Assembly: GCA_964416925.1 (NCBI GenBank)
Contig: CAYQFQ010000036.1
Span: forward strand, 1 to 6,013
Direction: 5' to 3'
From: CAYQFQ01 sp964416925
GTDB lineage: Bacteria > Patescibacteriota > Minisyncoccia > Phycocordibacterales > GWA1-40-21
Length of the DNA: 6,013 bases
Shown here: positions 4,665 to 6,013 of the stretch, piece after piece
Layout: each line of letters starts with the position of its first letter
How positions within the stretch are numbered: the stretch's first letter is position 1
The notes under the pieces: model-generated
The model's input: the letters and a program-made list of their open reading frames with translations, nothing else
Told to the model about the DNA's origin: nothing
The model's database searches: none
Translations under genes and position numbers: made by a program

Positions 4665-4714
4665 AAACAAAAGGGCCCCAAACGAATGAGTCTGAGACTC
4701 TTTTGTTTGGGGCC
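4665..4714 (-). terminator. Long terminator hairpin for the minus-strand pair ending at 4750
   Basis: GGCCCCAAAC (4674-4683) and GTTTGGGGCC (4705-4714) form a perfect 10-bp stem. It continues through G-U and A-U pairs to an inner stem GAGTC-TGA-GACTC (4688-4700). On the minus strand it is followed by CTTTTGTTTT, a U-rich tail, which suits termination of the genes at 4750 and 4993. The + side lacks a T run but may still block read-through from 4247-4633. Confidence 0.75.
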
Positions 4715-4749
4715 AGTGTTATTGTGGGTTGAGAGGATTTATCGGACCT

Positions 4750-4983
4750 CTACCTGTTCTCCACAAAATCATTCTTTATTATCTCTCTTAAGCCACAACT
4801 CTTACAAACAACAGTTGTAGTTTCCCATCGTCCTCCAGGTCTGTGATCATCCTCATGATTTGTGTAGGTCTTGTGGGTGTTTAGACTTTTGCAAGTCTTG
4901 CATTTGCCACCCCAATTCAGAATATAGCCAATCAACCCGAAGAACGCAAGAATCGCGATTACCACCAAAATAAATTCCTTCAT
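4750..4983 (-). CDS. Membrane-anchored zinc-ribbon protein, paralogue 2
   Basis: This 77-residue protein has an N-terminal membrane helix (about 4-22), then GGKC28-KT-C31 and, after a histidine/aspartate-rich loop (NHEDDHRPGG, 42-51), C60-KS-C63-G. It follows the plan of the protein at 3785-4072: one helix, GGKC at the same residue numbers, a variable middle and a second CxxCG. The loop here is shorter and acidic where paralogue 1 is basic. Zinc binding is inferred from the cysteine pairs; function is unknown. AGAGGA lies just upstream of the ATG and overlaps the end of the preceding gene, whose TAA is 9 nt away. The two are almost certainly co-transcribed and probably translationally coupled. 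The stop is TAG. Confidence 0.8.
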   Translation of the reverse strand: MKEFILVVIAILAFFGLIGYILNWGGKCKTCKSLNTHKTYTNHEDDHRPGGRWETTTVVCKSCGLREIIKNDFVENR

Positions 4984-4992
4984 CTTTTCCTC

Positions 4993-5415
4993 TTAGGTTG
5001 TGGGTTTAAAGTCATGTCTTGTTTGAGTCACCTTACCATTGTTCTGGAACCAAACTTTGATCCAGACAACAGTATCTGACTGAGCCGTCTTTATTTCAAT
5101 CAAAACTGCCAGTAGCCCGTCATTTTCTCTTGTCGTGGAACAAAACATGGTTTGTCCAATACCTCTCATCAAGTTCATGATGGTGGAGTAAAGACTTTCA
5201 GGATAATCACAAATTAGATATCTTGAAAGTTCCGTGTTGTTGTTTCTCACAACAATTTCCTTGGTTTTGTCAGAAGCCGTTTGCAGAGTCATAATGAACA
5301 AGTCTTCTACAAACTGCAATGCGGCCAAGTAGCCGAGTGTCTCCCAAGAACTAGCTTTGAAGCTGAGCCACTTGGCAACATCTGTACCGTCTTCCCATAT
5401 TCTCTTGGTAATCAT
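4993..5415 (-). CDS. Unrecognised soluble protein, first gene of a two-gene operon
   Basis: I do not recognise this 140-residue protein. It has no signal peptide or membrane helix. The N-terminal half looks helical (DVAKWLSFKASSWETLGYLAA, then a long helix to about 50). The C-terminal half alternates as beta strands (LLAVLIEIKTA, 101-111; DTVVWIKVWFQNNGKV, 114-129). Two cysteines (69, 92) and several tryptophans are present but form no known motif. GGAG lies 7 nt before the ATG at 5415. A consensus promoter is at 5472-5499, and the zinc-ribbon gene follows after 9 nt, so the two products may act together. The reading frame is convincing from the promoter, the ribosome site and the operon layout rather than from similarity. 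Confidence 0.75.
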   Translation of the reverse strand: MITKRIWEDGTDVAKWLSFKASSWETLGYLAALQFVEDLFIMTLQTASDKTKEIVVRNNNTELSRYLICDYPESLYSTIMNLMRGIGQTMFCSTTRENDGLLAVLIEIKTAQSDTVVWIKVWFQNNGKVTQTRHDFKPTT

Positions 5416-5471
5416 GTGCTTTCTCCATATTTGTTTTTGAAAGAAACAGTTATTTGAAATTTCTAAATAAA

Positions 5472-5499
5472 ATTATACACTTACTAATCGATTTGTCAA
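5472..5499 (-). promoter_or_regulatory. Consensus sigma-70-type promoter for the 5415-4750 operon
   Basis: On the minus strand a perfect TTGACA (5499-5494) and a perfect TATAAT (5477-5472) are separated by 16 nt, with TG directly before TATAAT. Predicted start is near 5465, leaving a leader of about 50 nt. The arrangement matches the promoter at 3181 in spacer length and TG. The divergent smpB promoter must lie in the same 115-nt gap but has no clear -10. Confidence 0.9.
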
Positions 5500-5530
5500 T
5501 ATGAGTATTTTCTGATAAGCTTACGAAGTA

Positions 5531-5974
5531 ATGTCTTTAGTTTCAAATAAAAAAGCATTTTTTAATTACGAAATCCTTGAAAAAATCACGGCTGGTATTG
5601 AACTGCACGGTTTTGAAGTTAAGGCCATAAAAGATGGGAAGATTACTTTAGATGGAGCTTATGCAACTATTCGTGGTGGGGAGGCCTTTTTGATTGGTGC
5701 AAATGTTACACCAATACAACCCAAAAATGTTCCAGAGGATTATGATTCACGAAGAAATAGGAAATTGCTTTTGACAAAAAAAGAGATTAAAAAACTTGGT
5801 GAAATTGAGAATCAAAAAGGATTGACAGTAGTAGTATTATCGGTGTATAATAAAGGTAAGAAGCTCAAGGTAGAGCTTGGTATCGCTCGCGGTAAAAAGT
5901 CTGCCGATAAGCGCCAGACAATTAAAAAACGCGAGAGTGATAGAGAAATTCGCAGGACATTGAAAGGTGAATAA
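5531..5974 (+). CDS. smpB: SsrA-binding protein SmpB
   Basis: This 147-residue protein matches SmpB, which binds the tRNA-like domain of tmRNA and brings it to stalled ribosomes for trans-translation. The N-terminal NKKAFFNYEILEKITAGIEL and GFEVKAIKDGKITLDGAYA (27-45) form the OB-fold core. LLLTKKEIKKL (79-89) and KGLTVVVLSVYNKGKKLKVELGIARGKK (96-123) follow. The basic C-terminal tail ADKRQTIKKRESDREIRR (125-142), which reads the empty mRNA channel, is complete. Length is slightly below average (150-160). The ATG at 5531 places NKKA at residue 6, as usual; the upstream GAAG is only a weak ribosome site. A tmRNA-like sequence begins 2 nt after the TAA, so the pair forms the trans-translation module. 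Confidence 0.97.
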   Translation: MSLVSNKKAFFNYEILEKITAGIELHGFEVKAIKDGKITLDGAYATIRGGEAFLIGANVTPIQPKNVPEDYDSRRNRKLLLTKKEIKKLGEIENQKGLTVVVLSVYNKGKKLKVELGIARGKKSADKRQTIKKRESDREIRRTLKGE

Positions 5975-5976
5975 AT

Positions 5977-6013
5977 GGGGATGATCGGCCTAGACAACTG
6001 ATCCGTCTTATAT
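5977..6013 (+). ncRNA. ssrA: tmRNA, 5' end only (continues beyond window)
   Basis: GGGGATGATCGGCCTAGACA begins 2 nt after the smpB stop. It follows the conserved 5' tmRNA pattern GGGGNTGAT..GG..T.GAC: the GGGG acceptor strand, TGAT, GG, and the GAC of the D-loop analogue. Only 37 nt are visible, so the 3' half of the tRNA-like domain (T-arm, acceptor partner, CCA), the tag-coding ORF and the pseudoknots lie outside. Adjacency to smpB supports the call. Confidence 0.7.

Noticed and set aside
1..6013. UGA-to-glycine recoding (Gracilibacteria/Absconditabacteria code)
   Set aside because: Conserved glycines in L20, Csp, SmpB and IF3 are GGN-coded and no gene needs a read-through UGA, so the standard bacterial code suffices.

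Overview
The window looks like chromosomal DNA from a small-genome bacterium with AT-rich DNA, most plausibly a member of the Candidate Phyla Radiation (Patescibacteria). That placement is an inference. It rests on the AT-rich composition, compact genes, several short lineage-type membrane proteins of unknown role, and Shine-Dalgarno sequences that are present for some genes and absent for others. The standard genetic code fits: glycines are GGN and reading frames are intact. All twelve annotated stops are TAA or TAG.

Region 1 (1-720): the 3' end of a patatin-like lipase gene on the + strand runs into a GC-rich bidirectional terminator. It is followed by a nested inverted-repeat structure that contains a second terminator, which ends the convergent ribosomal-protein operon. 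Region 2 (716-2754, - strand): the operon infC-rpmI-rplT (IF3, L35, L20) with a PAP2-family phosphatase gene 24 nt upstream of infC. infC has no AUG available as a start. A large nested three-way-junction inverted repeat fills the rpmI-rplT gap. Region 3 (2787-3232): a cold-shock protein gene (-) with its own terminator, then an intergenic segment with a near-consensus + promoter.

Region 4 (3181-3773): that promoter is followed almost at once by a terminator-like hairpin, then by a structured leader, then by a three-helix membrane protein resembling the DUF5698/UPF0316 group, a possible 22-residue mini-ORF, and a terminator. Region 5 (3785-5415): two small membrane-anchored zinc-ribbon proteins of the same design (both -), a four-helix membrane protein (+) between them, and an unrecognised soluble protein (-) that forms a two-gene unit with the second zinc-ribbon protein under a consensus sigma-70-type promoter. 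Region 6 (5531-6013): smpB (+), followed 2 nt after its stop by what appears to be the 5' end of tmRNA (ssrA), cut by the window end.

Functionally, the recognisable genes concern translation (IF3, L35, L20, SmpB, tmRNA), RNA chaperoning or cold response (Csp) and the envelope or lipids (patatin, PAP2). The most unusual content is RNA-level: two nested structures flanking rplT, and an attenuator-like leader before the DUF5698-like gene. The paired zinc-ribbon genes are the main protein-level novelty.
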